Shown: positions 50,989 to 59,808 of the stretch, one piece after another
Layout of the letters: every line of letters begins with the position of its first letter
Position numbering within the stretch: the stretch's first letter is position 1
Assembly (NCBI RefSeq): GCF_007747995.1
Contig: NZ_CP036276.1
Location: 7,120,001-7,184,000, forward strand
Source of the DNA: Symmachiella dynata
GTDB lineage: Bacteria > Planctomycetota > Planctomycetia > Planctomycetales > Planctomycetaceae
Direction of reading: 5' to 3'
DNA: 64,000 bases
The notes under the pieces: generated by a model
The model's database searches: none
The model's input: only the letters and a program-made list of their open reading frames with translations
Told to the model about the DNA's origin: nothing
Made by a program: the position numbers and the translations under genes

Positions 50989-52632
50989 ATGAATGGGCCA
51001 ACGCAACGTGCTCCAATCGGTTTCGATTCTTCGTCCGCGAATCAGCGGATCGCCTCTCCCCCGCCTGGGCGACCGAAGTCCCGGCGGACGGCGCCCAAAT
51101 TGAAACCCCTTGCTGACGAATCCGGCGACAGCAATCGCCCTGCCTCGTGGCCCTTTCGCAACTTGGGTGATGCCCCGGGATGGGTCTGTAGCCTGTTAAT
51201 TCATGCTGCTCTGCTGATTATTCTCGCACTGATCACCGTCACGCATCAGTTTCGTGATCGCTTGCCGGAGATTTTGGCTGTTCTCGGCGAACGCGAACGA
51301 GCGCCGGTAGCGGAAGAGTTAGAGACGACCTTCCAGCCCATTGAGATGCCTGCTTCGGACAGTTCTCTGGAATCGTTTGATGCGCAGGATATGGTGTCGA
51401 GCTTGTCGGTGCCGCTGCCGCTGGAGGAAACGCCTCAAGAGCCGATCCAAGTGTCGAAGAAGACCGATTTAATTTCGCTGGAATCGATCCCAACGGTCGG
51501 GTCGCCGGAGTTATCAGGCCGGACGGGTGCCGGAAAAGCTGCACTCATTGCGAGAGAGGGCGGGACGCCGGAAAGTGAAGCCGCCGTCGCGCTGGGATTG
51601 CAATGGCTGGCCAACCACCAAAATCGCAACGGCAGTTGGAGTTTTAATCACACAACCCGGCAATGCCGTGGTCAATGCAGCCACCCCGGCTCACTCAACA
51701 ACTGCACGACCGGCGCGACCGGTTTGGCGTTGTTATGTTTTTTGGGTGCTGGACATTCGGACCAATCGGGGGAATACAAAAGAACCGTATATCGCGGGTT
51801 GAAATACCTGCTGTCGCAGATGAAATCCTCGAAACGTGACACGGGCAATCTGATGGGGCGCACCGCCCGCCGCGGTCGGCGTGGAGGTAATGAAGGAATG
51901 TATGCGCAGGGCATCGCCACGTTGGCACTTTGCGAAGCGTATAATTTGGGCCACAGCAAATTTTTGCGAAAGCCCACACAAGATGCGCTGAACTTTATTG
52001 TCCGAGCTCAAGACTCCTCCGGCGGAGGCTGGCGGTATAATCCCGGTGACCCCGGCGATACGTCTGTTGTCGGCTGGCAAGTGATGGCACTCTACAGCGG
52101 TCGCATCGCGGAAATGGATGTGCCGCAACAAACGTTTGACGGCGCGTGGGCATTTCTGGACAGCGTGCAATCCGATGAAGGGGTCGGCTACGGTTACCGA
52201 CGACCTGGTGCCACGCCCACGTTATCGGCTGTCGGTTTGTTGTCGCGGATGTACTTAGGTAAACAGCACGGATGGGATCCGACCAATCCGGTCGTTAAGT
52301 TGGGGGCCAACCGACTGTCCGTCTTGGGCCCCTCGGCCAAGGACATGTATTACAACTACTACGCCACGCAGTTTATGTACCAAGTCGGCGGCGACACCTG
52401 GATCAGTTGGAACAACGAATTGCGGGACCAATTGGTGGCCAAGCAAGATAAAAAGGGGCATGCCGCCGGGAGCTGGCTTCCGACCTGTCGACATGGCAGC
52501 CGACCAGGCGGACGCTTGTACATGACAGCGATGTCGATTTTGACGTTGGAAGTCTACTACCGGCATTTGCCGATTTACGCCCGTAGCGGCGATGTCCCGG
52601 CAGATGGCGGGGACAGGCCGATCGACTTTTAA
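50989..52632 (+). CDS. Prenyltransferase/squalene-cyclase-repeat membrane protein
   Basis: About 547 residues. A proline-rich basic N-terminus and one membrane helix (GWVCSLLIHAALLIILALIT, about 65-84) are followed by a linker and an alpha-alpha toroid of squalene-cyclase/prenyltransferase-like repeats (AVALGLQWLANHQNRNGSW, YAQGIATLALCEAYNLGHSK, AQDSSGGGWRYNPGDPGD, VQSDEGVGYGYRR). The repeats carry no DxDD motif as in cyclases, so it is a binding or structural relative. Many planctomycetes encode such exported proteins. The start is uncertain (50971 and 50989 both ATG). No partner gene identified. Confidence 0.78.
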   Translation: MNGPTQRAPIGFDSSSANQRIASPPPGRPKSRRTAPKLKPLADESGDSNRPASWPFRNLGDAPGWVCSLLIHAALLIILALITVTHQFRDRLPEILAVLGERERAPVAEELETTFQPIEMPASDSSLESFDAQDMVSSLSVPLPLEETPQEPIQVSKKTDLISLESIPTVGSPELSGRTGAGKAALIAREGGTPESEAAVALGLQWLANHQNRNGSWSFNHTTRQCRGQCSHPGSLNNCTTGATGLALLCFLGAGHSDQSGEYKRTVYRGLKYLLSQMKSSKRDTGNLMGRTARRGRRGGNEGMYAQGIATLALCEAYNLGHSKFLRKPTQDALNFIVRAQDSSGGGWRYNPGDPGDTSVVGWQVMALYSGRIAEMDVPQQTFDGAWAFLDSVQSDEGVGYGYRRPGATPTLSAVGLLSRMYLGKQHGWDPTNPVVKLGANRLSVLGPSAKDMYYNYYATQFMYQVGGDTWISWNNELRDQLVAKQDKKGHAAGSWLPTCRHGSRPGGRLYMTAMSILTLEVYYRHLPIYARSGDVPADGGDRPIDF

Positions 52633-52658
52633 TTGCGGTTCACGAAGTGTCTGTGGTG

Positions 52659-53507
52659 TTAAGACAAAATTCGTGGTTCTCGGCGGGGGACGTAGCCGAC
52701 TTCGCTGATCTTGATCCCGAATTTCTCACCGATTTTGACTGCTTCGCCGCGAGCATACATCTGGTTGCTCACCATCAGTTCCAACAGGTCCTCGCACGGT
52801 TTGTCGAACGAGACGATGGTTCCGGGACAGAGATGCAATAGCTCATCGATTTCAATACGCCGCTCAGCCAGCTTTACGATCACGGGAACATTGATGCCAC
52901 GAATGCGTGCCAACGGATCGACCGGCGGCGGTGCCCCGGGTGTGTTGGTGGATGCCGCGACGGGTGCCTCGACTGCGGTTTCAGCCACTTTTTCACGGGA
53001 TGGTTCGGCACTGGCCGATGCAGTCACGGCAGCGGGCAGCGGCCATACGATCCATAGACGACTTTGATCCTCATCGACACTGACCGGCAACATCGTCGCG
53101 GATTCCGCTGGACCGGGCTGCGTCATGGCCGTCAGTAGATTGTCATGTGCCGTTGTTGTGAATTCTTCGCATTCGATATCGGGCGGCAGTAGATTCATCG
53201 ACCATTCCATGGCCAATGTTTCCAATCGCGCACGCTGGCTGTCTCCCGGTTCGGTATACCACTCGGGAAGCGGCAAAGATGCAGGGATGGCGCACACCAA
53301 CGACTGATCGCCGACGCGGCAACAAACCAGCAATCCCGGACCGGCAAGTTCGGAGGGGGCATCGTCGCTGGACCAATCGGCGGGCTCGCCGATGGTTAAT
53401 GTCTGCTTGGTGTCAAAGCATTGATTGAGCGACTCGGCAATTGCGGCACTATTTTCGCAGCAAATGCTGACAATCCCCTCAACGGTGGTCGATGAGAAAT
53501 CGGCCAT
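52659..53507 (-). CDS. FliN/SpoA domain protein, not in a flagellar cluster
   Basis: 282 residues. The C-terminal about 75 residues are a surface-presentation-of-antigens (SpoA) domain: IRGINVPVIVKLAERRIEID, LLHLCPGTIVSFDKPCEDLL, VKIGEKFGIKISEVG, as in FliN/FliM. The N-terminal about 170 residues have no match I know. It could be a flagellar switch component or part of a type III secretion C-ring, but neither neighbours nor other flagellar genes are present. The ATG begins MADFSSTTVEG. It is convergent with the squalene-cyclase-repeat gene. Confidence 0.82.
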   Translation of the reverse strand: MADFSSTTVEGIVSICCENSAAIAESLNQCFDTKQTLTIGEPADWSSDDAPSELAGPGLLVCCRVGDQSLVCAIPASLPLPEWYTEPGDSQRARLETLAMEWSMNLLPPDIECEEFTTTAHDNLLTAMTQPGPAESATMLPVSVDEDQSRLWIVWPLPAAVTASASAEPSREKVAETAVEAPVAASTNTPGAPPPVDPLARIRGINVPVIVKLAERRIEIDELLHLCPGTIVSFDKPCEDLLELMVSNQMYARGEAVKIGEKFGIKISEVGYVPRREPRILS

Positions 53508-53657
53508 GGTCCCCCTTTATCTCGAAACCGCGTCCTTACCAGTGGTGTCGACGCGCGCACTCCCGGTGTTTGGAAGTGTTATCGGCGCCAACAGATCCGG
53601 AGCTTTTGGTAAAGCCGTTGCAATCGTCGCAAATTCCCACGGGAAGGGATCACGACA

Positions 53658-54536
53658 TCATTCCGCAGCGATCTTCCACTGGTAGCGAAATATGCGAGCA
53701 TCCTGTCCCAAATCGCCGGGCAGGAAGAATAGCTGGTCACCCAATACGGCTAGTCCCTCGCGGGTGAGGGTCTGTTCGGTCCCCTTTGGACGCGGCACGC
53801 GGGCAGAAGCAATTTTTGATCGTTGGCGAATGTCCACAATGGCCACCAGCGCGGGGGATGTCGCTGGTTCGCGGTCGCGATTTTTGTCGACCCCACCGGC
53901 AAGGACTCGTTGCTTGCCAATTCCTTTCCAGTCTTGGACTGCCAGAGCCCAAGTTTTGTCGTCGCTGATTAGTTCTTGGCGGGGAATGGTTTCCACTACC
54001 GTCCCATCCGTCCGCCAACGATAGACGAGCTTCGTATCCCAATTGGCTCCGTACAATTCGCGGGACATCGAATCACAGGCGATGGCCCCAATGTGATCAT
54101 CGCAGGTGAAGGCCACTTTGCTCACGGTAGTGGATAATGGTTTGTCCGGTTGATGGGGGAATCTCAGCACAACAGTGCGGCTATGGGGCCGACTGGCGGA
54201 GATGGGGATCCAAAAATCCTGACCGTCGAAATCAAAGCCGCCGGGATGATCCAAACGCAATGCATCGTCCGGACTCTTTTGCGGAGGGGTAATCTCGACG
54301 AATTCGACTGTTTCTAGATTCTTGCGATCAAATCGCAACAGCAATGCGCGGCGCGGTTGTGTCTCCAAACGACCAGTGACGTAGTAGTGCCGCTGTGTGA
54401 CAAACAAGCCTTGCGTATGAATCCGCGCCGGCTTTCCATCGATGTCAAAATTCGGCAACGCCTCGGCGGCTTTATACTCCAGCAGCAGAGATTGCGCTGC
54501 GGCGGGGGTGACAGACCAACAGTTCTGCATCGCCAT
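53658..54536 (-). pseudogene. DUF6454-like gene, probably 5'-truncated by IS3 insertion
   Basis: 292 codons remain. The body matches DUF6454-type exported proteins as I remember them (PNFDIDGKPARIHTQGLFVT, YYVTGRLETQPRRALLLRFD, GFDFDGQDFWIPISASRPHS, WKGIGKQRVLAGG). Intact relatives begin with a signal peptide; here the frame starts MAMQNCWSVTPAAAQSLLLE with none. An in-frame stop lies just upstream and the IS3 left end is only 24 bases from the ATG. A signal-like peptide start with a good ribosome binding site exists on the other side of the IS (55889-55938). The remaining frame could still be translated as a cytosolic stub; loss of function is an inference. Confidence 0.65.
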
Positions 54537-54571
54537 TGCGACTGACCTGCATCAAATTCCTGTACCACCGC

Positions 54572-55501
54572 TTATGAAGATCGGGTTAGGTAAAGCACGT
54601 CCTGTTTTTCATCGGAAGCTTCGTGAGCCCCGTTCGCCTTCGCTGTCGCCTCGGCCTGCGTAGCGGGAGGGGCCGAGGGGGCGGCGATGGTGGGCGGGGC
54701 GGACCCCGTTTGTCGAGTTCGAGCTGAGGTCAACCTCTGCCCAAACTCCGCCGGCGTCAAATATCCCAGTGAACTGTGTGGCCGATGCTCGTTGTAATCT
54801 TCACGCCAAACTGTTGTCAGCTGTCGTGCCGCTCGCAAACTTTCAAACTCCTCGGTCGCTAAAAACTCATCACGAAACCGGCTGTGAAAGCTTTCCGCAA
54901 AACCATTCTCCCACGGACTGCCCGGCGCGATGTACAACGCCTCCACGCCCAACTGTCCTAACCAACTCCGAAGCGCCTGCGCCACAAACTCCGGACCATT
55001 GTCGCTGCGAACATGACGCGGCACGCCCCGCATGGCGAACAATTCCGCCAGCGTGTCGATCACATCTTCACTTGTAATGCTGCGATCCACTTTCAAAGCC
55101 AAACACTCCCGGGTGTGTTCGTCGACGATCGACAACCACTTCAGCGGACTGCCGCTCGCCGTGCGATCGAACACAAAATCCCACGCCCACACATCGTTCT
55201 GGGACGCCGCTTTTCGCCGGTGACAGCCATTGGCAGTCGTTCCCAGACGGCGTTTCTTACGCTTCTTCTGCGGCACTTTCAGCCCTTCTCGACGCCACAG
55301 CCGATAGACCCGCGTGTCGCTCGCCCGCCAACCTTCGCGACGCAGCAAATGGGCGATGCGGCGATAACCGAACCGCGAACGACGGCCTACCAACTGCAGC
55401 ATCCGCTTGAGCAAACCATGCTCATCGTCGCGCGGTTGCGCCACATAGCGTTGGCTGCTACGAGGCTGCTTCACCACGTGGCACGCTCGCCGCTCCGACA
55501 C
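54572..55501 (-). CDS. IS3-family transposase OrfB (integrase core)
   Basis: 309 residues of the OrfB/Rve integrase type. The DDE triad is visible: Asp in WAWDFVFDRT, Asp in VRSDNGPEFVAQ and Glu in SPWENGFAESFHSRFRDEFL. Upstream of the GTG used here the same frame is open and reads LVSPSRKRSAVRELQHTF and then AVSERRACHVV, the usual start of OrfB in the IS407/IS2 group, so the true product is made as an OrfAB fusion by -1 frameshift at a G_GGA_AAC heptamer at 55558-55564 (just before the orfA stop). The C-terminal tail is Ala/Thr-rich (TIAAPSAPPATQAEATAKAN) and unusual for the family, possibly extended past the original stop. Confidence 0.92.
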   Translation of the reverse strand: MSERRACHVVKQPRSSQRYVAQPRDDEHGLLKRMLQLVGRRSRFGYRRIAHLLRREGWRASDTRVYRLWRREGLKVPQKKRKKRRLGTTANGCHRRKAASQNDVWAWDFVFDRTASGSPLKWLSIVDEHTRECLALKVDRSITSEDVIDTLAELFAMRGVPRHVRSDNGPEFVAQALRSWLGQLGVEALYIAPGSPWENGFAESFHSRFRDEFLATEEFESLRAARQLTTVWREDYNEHRPHSSLGYLTPAEFGQRLTSARTRQTGSAPPTIAAPSAPPATQAEATAKANGAHEASDEKQDVLYLTRSS

Positions 55502-55551
55502 CGCAAACGTGTGTTGCAGTTCACGGACGGCACTACGCTTTCGAGAAGGGC

Positions 55552-55836
55552 TTACCAGTTTCCCTCCGCAAGGTGTTTCAACATCTTGATGTCCAACGTC
55601 TGGTCCGCCACGATTTCCTTCAGCCGCCGGTTCTCATCTTCCAAGGCCTTGAGTCGCATCGCCTCCTCCGACTTCATCCCGCCGTACTGTTTCCGCCAAC
55701 GGTCCAATGTCGCTTGGCTGACTTCCAGCGCCTGCAGCACGACCGCTTCGTCTTGCCCGGCATTGAGCATCGCATCGGCGTCACGCAACTTCTTCACAAT
55801 CTGCTGCGGCGAATGCCGCCTGCGTCGTTTCGTCAT
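55552..55836 (-). CDS. IS3-family transposase OrfA (helix-turn-helix)
   Basis: 94 residues from MTKRRRRHSPQQ. The basic helix-turn-helix (HSPQQIVKKLRDADAMLNAG, AVVLQALEVSQATLDRWRKQ) and the leucine-zipper-like KALEDENRRLKEIVADQTLD are typical for OrfA of the IS3/IS407 type. GGAGAT lies 7 bases before the ATG at 55836; a longer frame would start inside the terminal repeat. Ends LAEGNW-stop; the G_GGA_AAC heptamer lies at its last sense codons and shifts ribosomes into orfB. Confidence 0.9.
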   Translation of the reverse strand: MTKRRRRHSPQQIVKKLRDADAMLNAGQDEAVVLQALEVSQATLDRWRKQYGGMKSEEAMRLKALEDENRRLKEIVADQTLDIKMLKHLAEGNW

Positions 55837-55888
55837 TAAAAGATCTCCTTGCAAAAATCGCTCAGAAACCTTCATAACCAATGGCACA

Positions 55889-55938
55889 GTTTTTTAAAGG
55901 CAGGCCACGACCACCACGATTCCCAACCAACATTTCAT
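55889..55938 (-). pseudogene. Putative stranded 5' end (signal peptide) of the DUF6454-like gene
   Basis: ATG at 55936-55938 with GAGGGGAA 5 bases upstream encodes MKCWLGIVVVVACL, a textbook signal-peptide start, then meets TAA five bases before the IS end. The DUF6454-like body on the other side of the IS lacks a signal. Joining them needs a small loss at the junction, so the link is inferred, and chance cannot be excluded. Confidence 0.4.
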
Positions 55939-56008
55939 CACAATTCCCCTCAGCGATTGAGGACCAACGGCGGGTAAAACGTAGCCACTTCTCTACGTCC
56001 ATCCTAAC

Positions 56009-56039
56009 AAAAAAGCCGCCCCCGGGATGCGGGGACGGC
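56009..56039 (-). terminator. Rho-independent terminator of the first PEP-CTERM gene
   Basis: On the minus strand GCCGTCCCC and GGGGGCGGC close a hairpin (56015-56039) and run into TTTTTT (A-run 56009-56014), 35 bases after the stop codon. Confidence 0.85.
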
Positions 56040-56073
56040 CGAATGCCAAATATCAAATTGTTGTCAGATGGTT

Positions 56074-57003
56074 TCAGGCAGCCGCTTGACGTTGCTTGCG
56101 GCGACGCATGCCATAACCGGCCAATCCGACCATGCCGATGCCGAGCAGCACCATGCTGGAGGGTTCGGGAACGGCATTCACGTTATTGACTTCGGTCAAT
56201 ACGTTATCAATGTACAGTCCTCCGCCCAGGGTACCGGTAGCAGCAGTCCCAGAAACTCGAAACAGTGTCGTTTGCACGGGAACACCCAATGGCTGCAGGG
56301 CCGGTTGGTGGATGGCATAAAATTGCTCCCAACTCGTTCCAGAATAAACAAGACTGTTATTCACGTAATAGTTAACAACATCGTTTTCCACACCATCCAT
56401 GAACAGCACTTCTATTCCCAGCGTGTGCCAATCGGTATAGCTAAGGCCCGTCGAAATTGTCGTCGGTCCGACGAAATTACCTGAGGAATCCACGTCATAG
56501 GTAATGATCTCCAGCGAAGACCCAGTATCTTCGATATCAACAAATCCTTGACGGCCACCGGAACCATTGTCGGGGCTCAGCGTAATGCTCAAACCAGCTT
56601 GAGCGGCACCAGTCGCTGATTGGAAGTCGAATTCCGTAAAGTAGCGGTTATAGGTCGCGCCGGTGGAACCTTCGCCCGCGAATTCATTCGGCATGGAATT
56701 GGTGGGATCCAACGGAAGTGAGGGAATTCCCCCAGGCCGCGGCGCAAAAGGCATATCACCAAACGAGCTTCCAGTCACTGCATTGGAAATCCGCCAAACC
56801 TGATTCCCAGTGCCATCATCAACGACTCCTTGGTCGATGTTGGCGTTTGTCGCGCTCCATCCACCTTGCCCGTTCACACTTCCCAGTGCAAACGATTCAA
56901 AATCGGTGAAGCTACCAGCCTGTGCCTTGGATACAAGGCAAGTCGACACGGCCATTACCATTCCGGCAACGAGCCATCGTGAACGCATAACTTTTTTAAT
57001 CAT
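56074..57003 (-). CDS. PEP-CTERM sorting domain protein 1
   Basis: 309 residues. Signal peptide (MIKKVMRSRWLVAGMVMAVS, cleavage near SKAQAG), a beta-rich lectin/laminin-like body (SFTDFESFALGSVNGQGGWS at its start), then the C-terminal sorting signal AVPEPSSMVLLGIGMVGLAG followed by a basic tail (MRRRKQRQAAA). PEP-CTERM signals are removed by an EpsH/XrtA-type exosortase, and the proteins end in the envelope or extracellular matrix. No exosortase gene is in the window. Start chosen at MIKKV with AGGAAAG about 6 bases upstream. Same sorting tail as the next gene; the bodies differ. Confidence 0.9.
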   Translation of the reverse strand: MIKKVMRSRWLVAGMVMAVSTCLVSKAQAGSFTDFESFALGSVNGQGGWSATNANIDQGVVDDGTGNQVWRISNAVTGSSFGDMPFAPRPGGIPSLPLDPTNSMPNEFAGEGSTGATYNRYFTEFDFQSATGAAQAGLSITLSPDNGSGGRQGFVDIEDTGSSLEIITYDVDSSGNFVGPTTISTGLSYTDWHTLGIEVLFMDGVENDVVNYYVNNSLVYSGTSWEQFYAIHQPALQPLGVPVQTTLFRVSGTAATGTLGGGLYIDNVLTEVNNVNAVPEPSSMVLLGIGMVGLAGYGMRRRKQRQAAA

Positions 57004-57180
57004 GTTGTCTTTCCTACTGCTAAATGGTGAGCGATTGTTATCCGATTCATTCTTATATACTGCGGAACTAAATGCCACAGTCGTTGTTCCTGTTCAGATA
57101 TCGATTGTGCGCAGTTTTGCGCGGCAAGGTTCCACCGTTGGGGAATCTCGCCAAATCCAGCCACAATCGGAGCAACGACA

Positions 57181-57214
57181 GGGCGGGCGTGATCAGACTA
57201 TCACACCCGCCCGG
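57181..57214. terminator. GC-rich hairpin downstream of the second PEP-CTERM gene
   Basis: Arms GGGCGGGCGTGAT and ATCACACCCGCCC (one mismatch) around a 6-base loop, about 60 bases beyond the stop codon of the second PEP-CTERM gene. No T-tract on the minus strand, so termination is likely inefficient or Rho-assisted. Confidence 0.5.
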
Positions 57215-57275
57215 GTCGTATTCCTAGCTATTCCTCAAATGACTCAAACCAGCTGACAAGCAGCGGAGAGCATTT

Positions 57276-57983
57276 TTAGGCAGCGGCTTGATTTTGCTTG
57301 CGGCGACGCATGCCGAAGCCAACCAATCCGACCATGCCGATGCCGAGCAGCACCACGCTGGAGGGTTCGGGAGTGACGACCACTTGCGCCGTCGTCTGAG
57401 CTAGCGTGCCTCCGTTAGCGTCCAGAACCGTCAGACGGAAATCGTAAATTCCGTCGGCATATGGATCGAACGCGATTGGCGCCCAACCGAGGTTTTGCGA
57501 GTTCTGCACGACGTTGTAGAGGTTCAGATTAGCGTTGTCGATGACGCCGCCGCCGTTTCCAGTGGCGTTGGTTCCGACCGCATTATCTGTCCACGCAGAG
57601 AAGACATCAAAAGGCCCCAAGAAACTTACGCCAGCAGAGGGATCGACGTCGATCTCCAGCATCACCTGCACGTCAGCCAGGGTCAAACCGCTTGTACCGT
57701 CCCAATCGACATTTGCCGAGAATTCGTAATTCCACGTTGCTGCGGTTCCGGAAGAAATTCCAGGTGTGGCCTGATAAACGCCTCCGCTGTTCGGAAGCAC
57801 AGGTCCAAACCGCTGCTTGCCACGCAAACCAACTTCCACTCCATTGGACTGGCTGATCGTCCAGCCGCCATTGGGATTGCCACTGCCAAAAATTACATCG
57901 GGCGTGACATTCCCAGCTTGTGCCGTCGTTGTCAGCAAGGCTGCAACGGCAATAACCGCAAATCCTGTAGTAAGTCTCTTCAT
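57276..57983 (-). CDS. PEP-CTERM sorting domain protein 2
   Basis: 235 residues. Signal peptide (MKRLTTGFAVIAVAALLTTT, cleavage near TAQAGN), then a beta-sandwich body (FGPVLPNSGGVYQATPGISS, WNYEFSANVDWDGTSGLTLA, DFRLTVLDANGGTLAQTTAQ), then the sorting tail VTPEPSSVVLLGIGMVGLVG and MRRRKQNQAAA. The tail is almost the same as in the gene just downstream on the strand; the bodies look unrelated, so the tail was probably shared by recombination or strong selection. GAGGAGA lies about 9 bases before the ATG at 57983; an upstream start would add 7 residues. Not an operon partner necessarily: 272 bases separate the two genes. Confidence 0.9.
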   Translation of the reverse strand: MKRLTTGFAVIAVAALLTTTAQAGNVTPDVIFGSGNPNGGWTISQSNGVEVGLRGKQRFGPVLPNSGGVYQATPGISSGTAATWNYEFSANVDWDGTSGLTLADVQVMLEIDVDPSAGVSFLGPFDVFSAWTDNAVGTNATGNGGGVIDNANLNLYNVVQNSQNLGWAPIAFDPYADGIYDFRLTVLDANGGTLAQTTAQVVVTPEPSSVVLLGIGMVGLVGFGMRRRKQNQAAA

Positions 57984-58261
57984 CGGGGCATCTCTCCTCA
58001 ACATTCCATGGTTTAAGTGGGGCAGAACGAAATCAAAATCCAGGGTGGCCCGCATGGAAATTAGCAGTATTGAAGCTGGGCCGAATTCCGGCGGTAGCTG
58101 GAGCGCAATTCAATTTGATTGCAGCAAATTGGTTAGGCCCATTCTGAAGCCTCGCAGAGGGAATTACAAGCAGAATCGCCCAATTCAGTACAATCCCTAC
58201 ATTCAACCGTTCTTAACATTCACCAAAGAGCGGTCGAGCGAGATTCTTCAGGCGCAGCGGG

Positions 58262-59674
58262 CTATTGATTCAGCCCGAATTCCTTGATTTTGCGGTAGAG
58301 CGTCCGCTCGCCAATCCCCAGAATGCGGGCCGCTTCCTCGCGTTTGCCCTCGGTCAACTGGAGAGTCTTTTCGATGTAAAACCGCTCGATGTCGGAGAGC
58401 GACTTGCCGATCAGAGCATCGTGGCCATCGAATCCCAGAATTGGCTCATCACCCGCGCGCGGCGGGGGGGCAATCTCTTCGGGCAGATCGTCGACGTCTA
58501 ACAATCCGTCCATATCGACGACCACCATCCGTTCGATGACATTTCGCAATTGGCGGATATTGCCTGGCCAGTCATAGGCCATCAGTGCTTGCCGCGCCGA
58601 TTTCGACACATGTTCGACCTCACGTCCATGTCGTGCCGTCATTTCTTTGATGAAATGCTCGATCAACAGCGGGATGTCTCCCCGGCGCTCCCGCAGCGGC
58701 GGGAGATTGATTTTGACCACATCCAGGCGGTAGTACAGGTCCTTGCGAAACTTTTTGTCTTCCACCATCTGCGCCAAATCGGCATTGGTGGCAGCCACCA
58801 AACGGACGTTCACCTTGATCGGCTCGTTGGCGCCGACACGATTGATCTGACCGTCCTCTAGTACGCGGAGCAACTTGATTTGCGTCGACATGGGCATTTC
58901 GCCGACTTCGTCGAGGAACAGCGTGCCACCGTTGGCGTATTCAAATTGTCCAATCCGCCGCCGCTCCGCTCCGGTGAACGAGCCTTTTTCATGGCCGAAC
59001 AATTCGCTTTCCAGAATACCTTCGGACAGGGCCGAGATATTCAGCGGTACGAATGGCTTATTTTTGCGGCGACTGTTTTGGTGAATCGCCTTGGCCACCA
59101 GTTCCTTGCCGGTCCCATTTTCCCCCAAGATCAATACCGAACTATCGGTTGGGGCGAGTTGCTGCAGTTGCGTGATGATCTTCAGCATTTGCGGCGTGTT
59201 GCCGACCACCCCTTCGAAGCCGAATTTTTCGTCGAGTTGTCGTTTGAGTTGCGTATTGTAGCGGGCCAGCTTGAGGCGTGACGAAGCCTTTTCGACCGCC
59301 GCTCGCAGTTCAGAAATGTCGAGCGGTTTGGTGAGGTACGTATAGGCCCCGTGTTGCATGGCCGTGACAGCGGAGTTGATCGAACCATGTCCGGTGAGCA
59401 GGATCACCTCAGCGTCGGGGAGTTCCTCTTTGGCTTTGGCGAGAATCGCCAACCCGTCCATGTCGTCCATTTTGAGATCGGTGACGACGACATCGAATGT
59501 ATCACTCTCAATCAGAGCGGCCCCCCGTACGCCCGAGGCGGCGACGGTGCAATCGTAGTCGACCCGTTCCAAGCTTTCAGCGACTGCCTGCGCGTGCGGC
59601 TCATCATCGTCGATAATCAGCACGTGGATCTGAATCGCCGAGAGGTCGATGGAATTGTCTTGGGAGTCCGCCAT
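58262..59674 (-). CDS. Sigma-54-dependent NtrC-type response regulator
   Basis: 470 residues. Receiver domain about 15-130 with the phospho-acceptor Asp66 in [11 protein letters not shown] and the TKPLDI switch. AAA+ domain about 155-380: Walker A GENGTGKE (184-191), the sigma-54-contact GSFTGA loop (231-236), Walker [13 protein letters not shown] and an R-finger-bearing [13 protein letters not shown]-terminal Fis-type helix-turn-helix ends in [20 protein letters not shown]. It activates sigma-54 promoters when phosphorylated. The kinase gene just upstream on the same strand (59809-60528) is its likely partner. The start at MADSQD is preceded by AAGAAG at 15 bases and by a long poly-C/poly-A run. 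Confidence 0.93.
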   Translation of the reverse strand: MADSQDNSIDLSAIQIHVLIIDDDEPHAQAVAESLERVDYDCTVAASGVRGAALIESDTFDVVVTDLKMDDMDGLAILAKAKEELPDAEVILLTGHGSINSAVTAMQHGAYTYLTKPLDISELRAAVEKASSRLKLARYNTQLKRQLDEKFGFEGVVGNTPQMLKIITQLQQLAPTDSSVLILGENGTGKELVAKAIHQNSRRKNKPFVPLNISALSEGILESELFGHEKGSFTGAERRRIGQFEYANGGTLFLDEVGEMPMSTQIKLLRVLEDGQINRVGANEPIKVNVRLVAATNADLAQMVEDKKFRKDLYYRLDVVKINLPPLRERRGDIPLLIEHFIKEMTARHGREVEHVSKSARQALMAYDWPGNIRQLRNVIERMVVVDMDGLLDVDDLPEEIAPPPRAGDEPILGFDGHDALIGKSLSDIERFYIEKTLQLTEGKREEAARILGIGERTLYRKIKEFGLNQ

Positions 59675-59691
59675 GGACAATCAGCTTCTTA

Positions 59692-59711
59692 TTTTTTTTT
59701 TTGGGGGGGGG
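59692..59711. repeat. Homopolymer T11-G9 tract upstream of the response regulator
   Basis: Eleven T then nine G on the plus strand (poly-C then poly-A in the transcript direction of the regulator gene), 18 bases before its start codon and after the kinase stop. Such tracts change length easily and could tune translation or transcription. Confidence 0.7.
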
Positions 59712-59808
59712 TATGGCGCTGTGCGTCTCTAGTTCGACTTCTGACAGCGGATGCGCGCCTGAAGTTTTTCATCGTGACAGCTAAGAGTAGACATTCCGAT
59801 GAAAATGA

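Larger units (their letters stand above)
54561..55888. mobile_element. IS3-family insertion sequence, 1328 bases
   Basis: The imperfect terminal repeats are TGTACCACCGCTTATGAAG at the left end (54561-54579) and, inverted, TGTGCCATTGGTTATGAAG at the right end (55870-55888): 14 of 19 bases agree. Inside, orfA and orfB on the minus strand overlap in the -1 frame with a DDE transposase. The flanking bases show no short direct target repeat (TCC against GTT), so a small deletion or later change at one end is likely. The element has separated the DUF6454-like gene from its apparent signal-peptide start. Confidence 0.85.

Noticed and set aside
54555-55894. Target-site duplication of the IS3 element
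   Set aside because: Bases next to the ends (TCC on the left, GTT on the right) do not match at 3, 4 or 5 bases, even after shifting each end by one or two bases.
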